A stretch of DNA of 64,000 nt from Dermacoccus abyssi (GCF_034541975.1 NZ_JAVYJM010000001.1); one strand, 5' to 3'; shown: positions 15,288 through 24,030, counted from the first letter of the stretch. The notes: generated from the sequence alone by a model not told the origin. Made by a program: numbers and translations.

Positions 15288-16999
15288 TGGCAGCCAAGAA
15301 GGCCCCGGGCAACAACGGGCCCGAGACCAGCGACGACGCAGCGAAGGGCGCAGCCGCCAAGAAGTCGCCGCGAGGCGGCGCGAAGGCCGGTGGCAAGTCC
15401 GGCACGTCGGGCAAGGCGGGCGCGAGCATCGGTGTCGTCGGCATGCTGCGCTGGTTCTGGCGCCAGCTGACGACGATGCGCACGGCGCTGTTCCTCCTGC
15501 TGCTCGTGGCCATCGCGGCGGTTCCGGGCTCGATCTTCCCGCAGCGCTCGATCGACGCCACCCGCGTCACCCAGTACGAGCAGGACCACCCCGACCTGTT
15601 TCCGTGGCTCGATCGCCTCGGGATGTTCAACGTCTACAGCACGCCGTGGTTCGCCGCGATCTACTTGTTGCTCGCCGTCTCGCTCATCGGCTGCATCATC
15701 CCGCGCACCAAGGTGCACTGGAAGGCGATGCGTTCCGGTCCGCCGAAGATGCCGCGCAACATCAAGCGTCTGCCGGCTCACCGCAGCGAGACCGTCGACG
15801 CGAGCCCCGACGCCGTTGCCGAGGCCGCGCGTGAGGTGCTGCGCCGCAAGCGCTTCAAGCTCCGCAAGGACACGGGCGACCTCGAGGTCGCCTCGGAGGG
15901 CGGCATGCTGCGCGAGAGCGGCAACCTGCTGTTCCACCTCAGCATCGTCGGCATCATCGTCGCCGTCGCCGGTGGCCACGTGTGGGGTTGGCGCGGTGAC
16001 GTCATCGTCCCGGACAAGAGTGGGTTCACCTCGACGATGACCCGCTACGACACCCTCAAGCTCGGCCCCTGGGTCGACCTCGAGGAGGATCTGCCCGACT
16101 GGTCGCTGAAGATGGACAGCCTCAAGGTCACCTTCGAGGACAAGGTCGACCCCACGAGCCCGCAGTGGGGTCAGCCGCGTGACTTCACGGCCGACGTCCA
16201 CTTCAAGGAGTCCCCGAACGCGAAGTGGCAGCAGGACCAGATCCGGGTCAACCACCCGCTCAAGGTCGGTGGCGGCGAGGTCTACCTGCTCGGAAACGGC
16301 TACGCGCCGAAGATCACGTACAAGGACGCGAAGGGCAACGTGCTCTACGACCAGTCGACGCCGTTCCTCGCCGTCGACAACCAGTACAAGTCGACGGGCG
16401 CGTTCAAGATCCCCGGCGCCTCGCCGGACCAGGTGGGTCTGTTCGGCTTCTTCCTGCCCACGGCCTACGTCGACCCGAACAAGGGCCCGAGCTCGGCCTT
16501 CCCGGACGCGAAGGCTCCCGCGCTCTACCTCGGCGTCTACAAGGGTGACCTCTACCCGAACGGCCGCCCGCAGTCGGTCTTCAGCCTCGACACCGAGAAG
16601 ATGACGCAGGTCAAGGACGAGAAGGGCCAGCCCCTTCGTCTGCAGATCGCACTCGGTCAGACGGTGAAGCTGCCGAACAACATGGGTTCGGTCACCTTCG
16701 AGTCGGTGCCGCGTTGGGCGGGTCTCTCGATCCGGCACGACCCGGGCAAGCTGCCCGCTCTCATCTTCTCCGTCACGGCCCTCGCAGGCCTCGTGGTGTC
16801 GCTCATGATTCGCCGCCGCCGCGTCTTCGTCCGGGTGCGCCCGGCCGCGGACGCAGACGGTTCGAGCGCCCCGCGTACAGTGGTGGAGATCGGTGGCCTC
16901 GCCAAGGGCGAGGACCCCAGGCTCGCTCTCGCGGTCGACGAAATCTTCGAACGCATCCAGGCTCGCGCCGTCACGACCGGAACGACAGGTAAGGCATGA
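15287..16999 (+). CDS. resB: Cytochrome c biogenesis protein ResB (Ccs1)
   Basis: ResB/Ccs1 is half of the system II cytochrome c synthetase that moves haem out and attaches it to apocytochromes. After a lysine- and glycine-rich cytoplasmic tail (about 45 residues) come membrane spans around TALFLLLLVAIAAVPG and YLLLAVSLIGCII, then one near LLFHLSIVGIIVAVAGG, a large extracytoplasmic domain, and a last span (LIFSVTALAGLVVSLMI). Its 570 residues fit actinobacterial ResB. The GTG start overlaps the ccdA TAG, and the stop overlaps ccsB. Confidence 0.92.
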   Translation: MAAKKAPGNNGPETSDDAAKGAAAKKSPRGGAKAGGKSGTSGKAGASIGVVGMLRWFWRQLTTMRTALFLLLLVAIAAVPGSIFPQRSIDATRVTQYEQDHPDLFPWLDRLGMFNVYSTPWFAAIYLLLAVSLIGCIIPRTKVHWKAMRSGPPKMPRNIKRLPAHRSETVDASPDAVAEAAREVLRRKRFKLRKDTGDLEVASEGGMLRESGNLLFHLSIVGIIVAVAGGHVWGWRGDVIVPDKSGFTSTMTRYDTLKLGPWVDLEEDLPDWSLKMDSLKVTFEDKVDPTSPQWGQPRDFTADVHFKESPNAKWQQDQIRVNHPLKVGGGEVYLLGNGYAPKITYKDAKGNVLYDQSTPFLAVDNQYKSTGAFKIPGASPDQVGLFGFFLPTAYVDPNKGPSSAFPDAKAPALYLGVYKGDLYPNGRPQSVFSLDTEKMTQVKDEKGQPLRLQIALGQTVKLPNNMGSVTFESVPRWAGLSIRHDPGKLPALIFSVTALAGLVVSLMIRRRRVFVRVRPAADADGSSAPRTVVEIGGLAKGEDPRLALAVDEIFERIQARAVTTGTTGKA

Positions 17000-18066
17000 T
17001 GTCCGCTTTCGCCCTCATCGACGAGGCCAACAGCGCCCTCGCCCAGAACTCGACGTACGCCGTCTACGCCTCCGGGCTCGTCCTGACGTTGGCCATGCTG
17101 GCGTTCTGTGTCGACCTGGCACAGACCCCGGGCCGCAAGGAGCGTGTCGGCGAAGCCGCTGCCCACGCCGGGGACGAGGACGCCGCCGCGGGTACGTCCG
17201 CGACCTCGAGCCGTGATAAGTCGGCGGGCGGCGCCACGGCCGTCCTCGAGCGCACCGAGACCCACTCCTCCAAGCGTGACCTCGACGGTGACGGCGGGAG
17301 CGATCTTCCTGCCGACCCGGCGCCGCGCAAGTGGGCCGGCACGGGCATGGCCCTGACGTGGCTCGGAACGGCGGCGCTCGTCCTCGGCATCGCGCTGCGC
17401 GGCTTCGCCGTCGGCCGTCCGCCGCTGGGCAACATGTACGAGTTCGACCTCGTCGGCACCGCGTTCCTGCTCGTGTGCTTCCTCGGCTGGAGCCTGCGCA
17501 AGGACGTGCGCTGGCTCGGTGCGTTCGTCACGCTCCCCGCCGTCCTCTTCATCATGCTCGCGGCCCTCGTGTACTACACCGAGGCGAGCAAGCTCATGCC
17601 GTCGCTGCAGTCGTACTGGCTGTCGATCCACGTGACGGTGGCAACGCTGTCGATCGGTCTGTTCACCATCGGCTTCGTCATCACCTGCCTCTACCTCGCG
17701 CAGCTCAACCGTGAGGAGAAGGGCAAGACGGGCGGCTTCCTCAAGGCCCTGCCGGATTCCAAGACCCTCGACCGTCTCGCGTACGGCGTGCACATCATCG
17801 CGTTCCCGCTGTGGATGTTCACGATCCTCGCCGGCGCCATCTGGGCCCAGGAGGCCTGGGGCGCCTACTGGAACTGGGACCCGAAGGAAGTGTGGTCCCT
17901 CGTCATCTTCATCGTGTACGCGGCCTACCTGCACAGCCGCGTGACGGTCGGGTGGAGCGGTCGCAAGGCCGCCGTCGTCGTCATCATCGGCTTCGCCTGC
18001 ATCCTCATCAACTACGGCGTCGTCAACGTGTACTTCGTCGGCCAGCACTCCTACTCGGGGCTCTGA
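16996..18066 (+). CDS. ccsB: Cytochrome c biogenesis protein CcsB/ResC
   Basis: This is the haem-handling partner of ResB. The tryptophan-rich WWD-type motif appears as WAQEAWGAYWNWDPKEVW, and conserved histidines for haem ligation flank it (for example WLSIHVTVAT and YGVHIIAFP). About eight membrane segments are visible. A charged, low-complexity stretch (about residues 45-110) between the first and second spans is typical of actinobacterial versions. Either of two consecutive ATG codons may serve as start. It is the last Ccs gene and is followed closely by a DUF4229 gene. Confidence 0.93.
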   Translation: MMSAFALIDEANSALAQNSTYAVYASGLVLTLAMLAFCVDLAQTPGRKERVGEAAAHAGDEDAAAGTSATSSRDKSAGGATAVLERTETHSSKRDLDGDGGSDLPADPAPRKWAGTGMALTWLGTAALVLGIALRGFAVGRPPLGNMYEFDLVGTAFLLVCFLGWSLRKDVRWLGAFVTLPAVLFIMLAALVYYTEASKLMPSLQSYWLSIHVTVATLSIGLFTIGFVITCLYLAQLNREEKGKTGGFLKALPDSKTLDRLAYGVHIIAFPLWMFTILAGAIWAQEAWGAYWNWDPKEVWSLVIFIVYAAYLHSRVTVGWSGRKAAVVVIIGFACILINYGVVNVYFVGQHSYSGL

Positions 18067-18069
18067 TCC

Positions 18070-18315
18070 ATGGCACCTGTCGCGCGCTACACCGTCCTGC
18101 GCCTCCTCGTCTTCTTCGGCTGCCTCAGCGTCGGCTGGCTCGTAGGGCTCCGTGGTTTCCTGCTGCTCATCGTGGCGGCCATCGCCTCGACGGTCATCAG
18201 CTTCTTCGCGCTCAACCATTTCCGTCAGGAGACGGTCGACGTCGTGGAGAGCCGCGTCGAGCGTCGCCGCGAGCGCTCCAAGGAACTGCGCGAGGCCGAG
18301 GACAACGACGAGTAG
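18070..18315 (+). CDS. DUF4229 small membrane protein, 81 aa
   Basis: Two hydrophobic segments (RLLVFFGCLSVGWLVGL and FLLLIVAAIASTVISFFAL) are followed by a strongly charged Arg/Glu-rich cytoplasmic tail with coiled-coil character. This matches the actinobacterial DUF4229 family that commonly follows ccsB. It begins 4 bases after ccsB, so it is in the same transcript. No biochemical role is known; an accessory place in cytochrome c assembly is suggested only by position. Confidence 0.8.
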   Translation: MAPVARYTVLRLLVFFGCLSVGWLVGLRGFLLLIVAAIASTVISFFALNHFRQETVDVVESRVERRRERSKELREAEDNDE

Positions 18316-18336
18316 TTCGTCGGACTCATCCACCCG

Positions 18337-18909
18337 TCACACCAGGGTCAGCCAGTAGTCCTGGAATCGTAGGAAGATGGCGAGCACGAGGAGTGCGAGC
18401 CACATGACAGCTGCGCTGGGTGCCCAGCGGCTGACCGCCGCGGGTACCGCGCCTTCCGAGGCGCCGGCCCGAACTGCGACGGTGACCAACGCGAGCATGA
18501 CGACCCACACCACCATGCAGTAGGGGCAGAGCGCCCCGATCACGGTGAGGCTCTGCCAGATGAGCCAGTGGACGAAGGCAAACCCCACGAGGACGCCGGC
18601 GAGCAAGCCGACCCAAACCCAGCGGCTGAAGTGGAGGCCGCCCGCGCCCAGGGCGCCGGCGGTCATCACGATGCTGAAACCCACGATCCCCAGTACAGGG
18701 TTCGGCAGGTCTGCCACGACACTTGCCTGCCACGAGGTGATGACCGAGCCGCAGGCGACGACGGGATTGATGCTGCAACTCGGGACGTGCTCCGGATCGG
18801 CCAGCAGTGCGAGCTTTTCCATCAGGAGAATGACGGAGCAGACGAGGCCGACGGCAGACAGGCCGACGAGGGCGATGCTCTGCCGCCGCTCGCCCGCGGA
18901 GCTGCTCAC
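18337..18909 (-). CDS. Vitamin K epoxide reductase (VKOR) family protein
   Basis: Bacterial VKOR reoxidises DsbA-type proteins by passing electrons to quinone. Here the active-site CPYC lies at the extracytoplasmic end of a membrane span (ALCPYCMVVWVV), and the loop cysteines are in PSCSINPVVACGS. About five hydrophobic spans are visible in 190 residues. The GTG start overlaps the stop of the upstream dsbA-like gene (GTGA), so the thiol oxidase and its recycler are co-translated. The quinone would be menaquinone, whose synthesis genes lie a few kb away. Confidence 0.9.
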   Translation of the reverse strand: MSSSAGERRQSIALVGLSAVGLVCSVILLMEKLALLADPEHVPSCSINPVVACGSVITSWQASVVADLPNPVLGIVGFSIVMTAGALGAGGLHFSRWVWVGLLAGVLVGFAFVHWLIWQSLTVIGALCPYCMVVWVVMLALVTVAVRAGASEGAVPAAVSRWAPSAAVMWLALLVLAIFLRFQDYWLTLV

Positions 18910-19568
18910 TTCACCGCTTCATCGATGAGGGAACGGAAAGCCTCCATGGAGTCGACGGTGACCTTTTCGCCGTCGAGGAAGAACGTCGGGGTGCCTTCGA
19001 CGCCCGCTTCCAGGCCGGCTTTGTAGTCCTTCTCGACGCGGGCCTTGGTGGCGGGGGACGCCACGGCCCTGTCGTAGGCGGCCATGTCGAGGCCAAGTTC
19101 TTGCGCGTAGCCTCGGAACACGGAGGCTTGGGATGTCTGCTTCTCGCCCCACTGTGTCTGACGTTCGTACATCGTGGAGTACATCTGCTGGAGTTTGCCC
19201 TGCTGTGCCGCGGCCTCCACAGCGAGCGCGGCGGTCATGGAGTTCTTGTGGCCCGGCAGCGGGAAGTAGCGGATGACGAAGGTGACCTTGCCCTTGTAGT
19301 CCTTGCGGAGTTCCTCGACGAACGGGTATGCGGCGCGGCACGCCTCGCATTCGAAGTCGAGGAATTCGACGAGGACCGGTGAGCCGTCGGGTGCCTTTTG
19401 CAGCCGGTGGCTGTCAGGGGCGGCGAGGTTGGACACGGCCGTGTCCCCGGATGCGGACGGCGTCGGCTTCGGTTCTGGGGTCCTGTTGAGGAATATCACT
19501 GCGACGATGACGGCGGCAACGATCGCGACGACAAGTGCGGCGGCGAGGGCGGGCTTCTTCATGCTCAT
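18906..19568 (-). CDS. DsbA-like thioredoxin-fold oxidoreductase, membrane-anchored
   Basis: An N-terminal signal anchor (ALAAALVVAIVAAVIVAVIF) leads to an extracytoplasmic DsbA/Thioredoxin_4 domain with the redox motif CEAC in FLDFECEACRAAYP and the cis-proline loop GTPTFFLDG. It would introduce disulfides into exported proteins and be reoxidised by the VKOR protein encoded next. Translation may start at ATG 19568 or ATG 19562. It is divergent from the arsR gene with a common promoter region of about 70 bases. Confidence 0.9.
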   Translation of the reverse strand: MSMKKPALAAALVVAIVAAVIVAVIFLNRTPEPKPTPSASGDTAVSNLAAPDSHRLQKAPDGSPVLVEFLDFECEACRAAYPFVEELRKDYKGKVTFVIRYFPLPGHKNSMTAALAVEAAAQQGKLQQMYSTMYERQTQWGEKQTSQASVFRGYAQELGLDMAAYDRAVASPATKARVEKDYKAGLEAGVEGTPTFFLDGEKVTVDSMEAFRSLIDEAVK

Positions 19569-19600
19569 CCTTGTACGGCGGGCGACAGTGGGATTACGCT

Positions 19601-19626
19601 AACATCTGTTCAATTGATCAGATGTT
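19601..19626. promoter_or_regulatory. Operator-like dyad between dsbA and arsR genes
   Basis: AACATCTG (19601-19608) and CAGATGTT (19619-19626) are perfect inverted arms around a 10-base AT-rich centre, the geometry of ArsR/SmtB operators. It ends immediately before the arsR ribosome-binding site and 33 bases from the dsbA start, so one site could control both directions. Confidence 0.8.
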
Positions 19627-19638
19627 AAGGAGTTGCTC

Positions 19639-20022
19639 GTGTCGTCGAATGTCGAAGCGCTCGATGCTTGTGCGCCGGGGGCCGACTGCCCCGACAAGGT
19701 CGCTTTGGCGATGGAGGCATTGCCGCCGCTCGAGGTGATCGAGGAGATCAGCAGCGTCTTCAAGCTGCTTGGCGATCCCACTCGAACCCGTCTGCTCTAC
19801 ACACTGCTCGACGCGGGGGAGCTCTGCGTCTGTGATCTCGCGGAGGCGACCGGGGTGACGGAAACGACTGTCTCACAGGCTTTACGTCTGATGAGGTCGT
19901 CCGGGGTTGTCATCGGTCGTCGAGCGGGCCGAAACGCCTTCTACCGCCTTTCGGACGGCCACGTGCGCATGTTGCTCGACGTGACGCGGGCGCACATCGA
20001 TCACGACACGAGTAAGTCCTGA
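19639..20022 (+). CDS. ArsR/SmtB family metal-sensing repressor (CadC-like ligand pattern)
   Basis: This 127-residue winged-helix repressor carries the ELCVCDLAE motif, with cysteines C63 and C65, and two further cysteines near the N-terminus (C11 and C17, in ACAPGADC). That four-cysteine pattern is the alpha3N site of CadC-type sensors for Cd/Pb/Zn. The recognition helix is ETTVSQALRLMR. The GTG at 19639 is chosen because AAGGAG (19627-19632) is 6 nt upstream. One base separates it from the CDF exporter gene, which is the expected regulon member. Metal specificity is inferred from ligands only. Confidence 0.88.
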   Translation: MSSNVEALDACAPGADCPDKVALAMEALPPLEVIEEISSVFKLLGDPTRTRLLYTLLDAGELCVCDLAEATGVTETTVSQALRLMRSSGVVIGRRAGRNAFYRLSDGHVRMLLDVTRAHIDHDTSKS

Positions 20023-20023
20023 G

Positions 20024-20944
20024 ATGGGGCACGGTCACTCGCACGGCCCCACGGCCGCTGAAGGCACTTCGGCCGCAGGGCGTCATCGGTGGCGCCTGGC
20101 GGTCTCGTTCGGCCTCGTTCTCGCGTTTTTCGTCGTCGAACTCGTCGCAGGTCTGCTCTCGGACTCACTGGCTCTGATCAGCGACGCCGGCCACATGGCC
20201 GCCGACGTCGTGACGTTGGGTGCGGCGCTCGTCGCCACACGCATCGCGACACGGAAGGACACGACAGGCCGCCGCACGTTCGGCTCCTACCGCGCTGAGG
20301 TCTTCGCCTCCGGGTTCGCAGTGCTCGTCATGCTTGGCGTGTCGATCTACATCGCGGTGGAGGCGATCGGACGTTTCGGGTCCCCGGGCGAGCCGGCTTC
20401 GGGCGTCATGCTCGTCGTCGGTGCGATCGGGCTGGTCATCAACCTCATCAGCATCGCGCTGTTGCGCGCCGGGGCGAGCGAGAGCCTGAACGTGCGCGGC
20501 GCCTACCTCGAGGTTCTCGCGGACAGCCTGGGCTCCGTCGGGGTCATCGCCGCCGCACTTCTCGTTCGATTCACCGGCGCAACGTGGTGGGACACAGGAA
20601 TCGCCCTCGCCATAGCGGCCTTCGTTGCCGTACGCGCGGTGATGCTCGGGCGTGAGGTGCTCGCTGTGCTGGGCCAGCACGCTCCTGCCGACGTCGAGCC
20701 GCGCGAGATCCTCGAGGCGCTCGAAGCCCTCGGGTCGGTCGAGGACGTGCACGACCTGCACGTGTGGCAGCTCACGAGCGGAATGAATGTCGCTACAGCT
20801 CACGTCGTCGCCTCCCCAACGGGTGCCCGCGACGGCGTAGCCCTGCGAGAAGCGAGCGACCTGCTGCGAACGAAGTTCAGCATTGCCCACGCGACGCTCC
20901 AGGTGGAGACCGGCGTCGAGAACTGTGAAGGGGCGGATTGGTGA
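20024..20944 (+). CDS. Cation diffusion facilitator family transporter (CzcD/ZitB type)
   Basis: The protein begins with a His-rich MGHGHSHGP, followed by six membrane spans with the transport-site motif DAGHMAADV in span 2 and VLADSLGSVGV in span 5 (an HxxxD-like and DxxxD-like pair), then a cytoplasmic C-terminal domain with the DVHDLHVWQL motif. This fits zinc/cadmium/cobalt-proton antiporters. It is 306 residues long, standard for the family, and is co-transcribed with the ArsR sensor. Its stop overlaps the next transporter start. Confidence 0.92.
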   Translation: MGHGHSHGPTAAEGTSAAGRHRWRLAVSFGLVLAFFVVELVAGLLSDSLALISDAGHMAADVVTLGAALVATRIATRKDTTGRRTFGSYRAEVFASGFAVLVMLGVSIYIAVEAIGRFGSPGEPASGVMLVVGAIGLVINLISIALLRAGASESLNVRGAYLEVLADSLGSVGVIAAALLVRFTGATWWDTGIALAIAAFVAVRAVMLGREVLAVLGQHAPADVEPREILEALEALGSVEDVHDLHVWQLTSGMNVATAHVVASPTGARDGVALREASDLLRTKFSIAHATLQVETGVENCEGADW

Positions 20945-21726
20945 CGACATTGACTGCTGAACGTCGGGCCGCCCTCGGGCGCCGGGCGCAGTGGCTTGCG
21001 CTCGCGACGGTGCTCTACAACACCGTCGAAGCGTTCATTGCCATTTCCGCCGGCAAGATTGCGGGCTCGGTGGGTCTTGTCGGTTTCGGTCTCGACTCGA
21101 TCATCGAAGTGTCAAGCGGCCTCATCATCCTGTGGCAGTTCCGTCATGCCATGCCAGAGTCCAGGGAGCAGACCGCGCAGAAGGCGATGGCCTTCGGGTT
21201 TGCTGCGTTGGCGCTGTTCGTCGGCTACGAAGCCATCTCGGCGCTCGTGCGGCGGGAGGCGCCGGATGTCTCGTGGGTCGGCATGCTACTCGCGGCGTTG
21301 AGCGTCGTGATCATGCCGTTCCTGTCTTACGCCCAGCGATCCACGGGTCGAGAGCTCGGTTCGGGATCGGTTGTCGCCGATTCGACACAGACGCTGCTGT
21401 GCACGTATCTGTCGGTCGTGCTCCTCGTGGGACTCGGGCTCAATGCACTGTTCGGATGGTGGTGGGCCGATCCGATCGCGGCCCTCGCCCTGGCTGCGGT
21501 CGCCGCCCGGGAGGGTTGGCAGGCATGGCACGGGGAAGGCTGCTGTGCCGTTGGGAACTCAGGTACCCCTTGCTCGGCAACCCCCACGGTCGACGACTGC
21601 TGCTCCGGCAACGTTGCCACCGGACCCGAGCGTGTCGATGCCTGCGCAGACGGCTGCTGCTCGGGTGAGCACTCGAAGTCGTCCACGCCGCAGCTCGTGC
21701 AGTTGGGGCGCAGCTCTGACGCGTGA
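20941..21726 (+). CDS. Cation transporter of the CDF family lacking the usual C-terminal domain, with Cys-rich tail
   Basis: The membrane part (about residues 15-198) resembles a CDF protein, with GLDSIIEVSSG where the span-2 metal ligands sit. The usual cytoplasmic domain of about 90 residues is absent. In its place is a tail of about 60 residues with eight cysteines arranged as CC...C...CC...C...CC. This tail could bind soft metal ions. The GTG at 20941 overlaps the preceding stop (GTGA). Both exporters are therefore likely under the ArsR sensor. The transported ion cannot be read from sequence. Confidence 0.8.
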   Translation: MTTLTAERRAALGRRAQWLALATVLYNTVEAFIAISAGKIAGSVGLVGFGLDSIIEVSSGLIILWQFRHAMPESREQTAQKAMAFGFAALALFVGYEAISALVRREAPDVSWVGMLLAALSVVIMPFLSYAQRSTGRELGSGSVVADSTQTLLCTYLSVVLLVGLGLNALFGWWWADPIAALALAAVAAREGWQAWHGEGCCAVGNSGTPCSATPTVDDCCSGNVATGPERVDACADGCCSGEHSKSSTPQLVQLGRSSDA

Positions 21727-21734
21727 AGTCCGCG

Positions 21735-21787
21735 GATGACGATCGGGCCGGGCACTCTCCATTGAGGTGCCCGGCCCGATCGTCATC
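21735..21787. terminator. Bidirectional terminator between CDF and menA genes
   Basis: Bases 21735-21755 and 21767-21787 form a perfect 21-bp stem with an 11-nt loop between convergent genes. Confidence 0.85.
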
Positions 21788-21798
21788 GGTGACCGTGG

Positions 21799-22683
21799 TC
21801 AGTTCATGAAGTGCGCGGCGAGGAGACCCCCGCCGAGCAGGATGCCGTAGGCGAGCTGGAAACGTCCGGTGCCGGCGAGGGCGGGTACGAGGTCGCGGCC
21901 CGTGGCCCCGCCGAGAACACGACGCAGTGGCGGCACCGCGAGGACGAGGGACACGAAACCGGCGGCTGCGGGCAGGTGGTAGACGGCGCAGACGCCGACG
22001 GCGAGGGCCGCGACAGCCACGAGGACGGCGTAGAAGATGCGCGTCGGGCGGTCGCCGAGCCGGACGGCGAGGGTGTTCTTACCGACCTCGGAGTCCGAGG
22101 GGATGTCGCGCAGGTTGTTCGTCACGAGGATCGCGCAGGCGATGGCACCGACGCCGACAGCGCCGGCGATCGCCGGAACGGAGATCTCCTTGGCCTGGGT
22201 GTACGTGGTGCCGAGCACTGCGACGAGGCCGAAGAAGATGAACACGAAGACCTCGCCGAGGCCCTGGTAGCCGTACGGGTTCTTACCGCCGGTGTACTTC
22301 CACGCGGCGATGATCGCGGCAACCCCGACGAGCAGCAGCCATGGGGTGTTGGCCAGCGTGATGAGCGCGAGCCCGACGAAGGCGGCCACGAAGAAACTGG
22401 CGAACGCGGCGAGCTTCACGTTGGACGGGTTCGCGAGGCCCTGACCGACGAGTCGAACGGGCCCCACACGGTCCTCGTCGGTGCCGCGGATGCCGTCGGA
22501 GTAGTCGTTGGCGTAGTTGACGCCGATCTGGAGGAAGAGCGCCACGAATAGCGCGAGCAGCGCGAAGCCGGCGTTGCCCCGGTCCAGCGCGTACGCGGCG
22601 CCGGTGCCCACGGCGACCGGTGCAACGGCGGCGGGCAGGGTGCGGGGGCGTGCGCCTTCGACCCATTGGTTGAGCGTGGCCAT
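21799..22683 (-). CDS. menA: 1,4-dihydroxy-2-naphthoate polyprenyltransferase
   Basis: MenA attaches the isoprenoid chain to 1,4-dihydroxy-2-naphthoate, giving demethylmenaquinone. The UbiA-superfamily aspartate motifs are NYANDYSDGIRGTDEDR (first) and TNNLRDIPSDSEVGKNT (second). About eight membrane spans are visible in 294 residues. A GGAGAAAAAG stretch precedes the ATG. It is downstream of menE on the same strand with a 42-base gap, so the two are probably one transcript. Confidence 0.95.
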   Translation of the reverse strand: MATLNQWVEGARPRTLPAAVAPVAVGTGAAYALDRGNAGFALLALFVALFLQIGVNYANDYSDGIRGTDEDRVGPVRLVGQGLANPSNVKLAAFASFFVAAFVGLALITLANTPWLLLVGVAAIIAAWKYTGGKNPYGYQGLGEVFVFIFFGLVAVLGTTYTQAKEISVPAIAGAVGVGAIACAILVTNNLRDIPSDSEVGKNTLAVRLGDRPTRIFYAVLVAVAALAVGVCAVYHLPAAAGFVSLVLAVPPLRRVLGGATGRDLVPALAGTGRFQLAYGILLGGGLLAAHFMN

Positions 22684-22725
22684 CGGTGTCTTTTTCTCCG
22701 TCGGATCGGCAAGGAAGCAGAAGTG

Positions 22726-23925
22726 CTAGCGCAAATTCTGCCACTGGTCATGGCGAGCGACGAACGCGCGATCCGGCTTGCCCACGCCCGTCAGCGGCAG
22801 GGCCTCCTCGTAGCGGACCAATCGTGGAACCGCGTACGGCGGCAACAACCTTCGGCACTCGATGAGCAGACGTTCGGAGAGTTCCTCGGTTGCATCGACG
22901 GCCGCGTCCGTGACGATTGCCACAGCGACGGTCTGGCCCCAACGCTCGTGCGGGCGGGCGACAACCACAGCGTCGCGTACTCCGGGCACGCGTTGGACGG
23001 CTTCCTCGACGACGCGCGGGCTCACCTTGTAGCCACCGGTCGTGATGACGTCGTCGATGCGTCCGGTGATGGCGAGGGTGCCGTCGAAGCTGCCGAGGTC
23101 GTCGGTGAGGAAGTGATGTGCGCCGGCCTCGTCGACGAACGTGACGGCGGTGCGCTCGGGGTCGCCGAGATAGCCGGCGGCGAGCATCGGGCCCGTGAGG
23201 GCGATGCGACCGACACCGTCGTCGTCGGGCTCGATGACGCGTACGCCGACGCCGTCCAGCGGGGTGCCGTCGTAGACGCAACCGCCGGAGGTCTCGCTCG
23301 AGCCGTACGTCGTGACGACGGAGAGGCCCCCCTCACGGGCCCGCTCCAGCAAGGCGCGGGGTGTGGCCGAGCCGCCGACGAGGATGCTGCGGTACCGCCG
23401 GGCCGCGGCGAGGGCGCGCGTGTGTGTTTCGTCGTCACCGTCGAGCAGGTCGCGCAACTGAGTGGGCACGAGGCTCGTGTGGATCGGCGAGAACGGGGGA
23501 GCGTTTCGGGCGACGAGGCCGGTCGCCTTCGTAAAGCCCTCGAGGCTCCAGGCGTCGAGGACGGTGGGCGTCGTGCCGGAGACGATGGAGCGGACGATCA
23601 CCTGGGTGCCGGCGATGTGGTGGGGCGGCAGTGGCAGAAGCCACGTGCCGGCGCCGATGCGGTCGTGGGTGGCGGTAGCACTCGCGACGAGAGCGCCGCG
23701 CGTCAGCATCGCGCGTTTGGGGGTACCGGTGGAGCCGCTCGTCGCGACGACGAGGGCGAGGTCGTCCGGTGCGGCGGCGAGTGCGGCGGCGTCGAACTCG
23801 GGTGCCGGGGCGCCTGCCTCGTACGGCGCGAGCGCCGGTCCCGCGCCATCGAGGGCGGCGGCGAGGGCCTCGTAGTAGCCGGTGATGTCGGCGCGGTCGA
23901 CGGGGAACGGAACGAGCTCGGGCAT
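22726..23925 (-). CDS. menE: o-Succinylbenzoate-CoA ligase
   Basis: MenE adenylates and thioesterifies o-succinylbenzoate. It belongs to the ANL superfamily: the phosphate-binding loop is VVATSGSTGTPKRAML, with TTYGSSETSGG, the hinge-region TGRIDDVITTGGYKVSP and the catalytic Lys segment LTGVGKPDR. Its 399 residues are short for an acyl-CoA synthetase but usual for actinobacterial MenE. The ATG at 23925 has TAGGGT 7 nt upstream, so transcription may begin at the start codon; AAGGA is also present. menA follows. Confidence 0.94.
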   Translation of the reverse strand: MPELVPFPVDRADITGYYEALAAALDGAGPALAPYEAGAPAPEFDAAALAAAPDDLALVVATSGSTGTPKRAMLTRGALVASATATHDRIGAGTWLLPLPPHHIAGTQVIVRSIVSGTTPTVLDAWSLEGFTKATGLVARNAPPFSPIHTSLVPTQLRDLLDGDDETHTRALAAARRYRSILVGGSATPRALLERAREGGLSVVTTYGSSETSGGCVYDGTPLDGVGVRVIEPDDDGVGRIALTGPMLAAGYLGDPERTAVTFVDEAGAHHFLTDDLGSFDGTLAITGRIDDVITTGGYKVSPRVVEEAVQRVPGVRDAVVVARPHERWGQTVAVAIVTDAAVDATEELSERLLIECRRLLPPYAVPRLVRYEEALPLTGVGKPDRAFVARHDQWQNLR

Positions 23926-23932
23926 GTCCTTC

Positions 23933-23938
23933 ACCCTA
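23933..23938 (-). promoter_or_regulatory. -10 box of menE, leaderless type
   Basis: TAGGGT read on the minus strand ends 7 nt before the menE ATG. Confidence 0.6.
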
Positions 23939-23972
23939 GTCACGCCGGTCGGCGAGCCCGCGCAGGGCACAT

Positions 23973-24030
23973 GGTGACGGTTGGGGTTCTTGGTGACGCT
24001 TGACCGTCACCAACTACCCCAACTGTCACC
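23973..24030. repeat. Long imperfect hairpin upstream of menE
   Basis: Arms 23973-23998 and 24005-24030 pair over 26 positions with 3 mismatches and a 6-nt loop. Short GGTGAC/GTCACC and GTTGGGG/CCCCAAC blocks recur within it. It separates a possible microprotein gene from menE, and may be its terminator or an operator. Confidence 0.75.
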
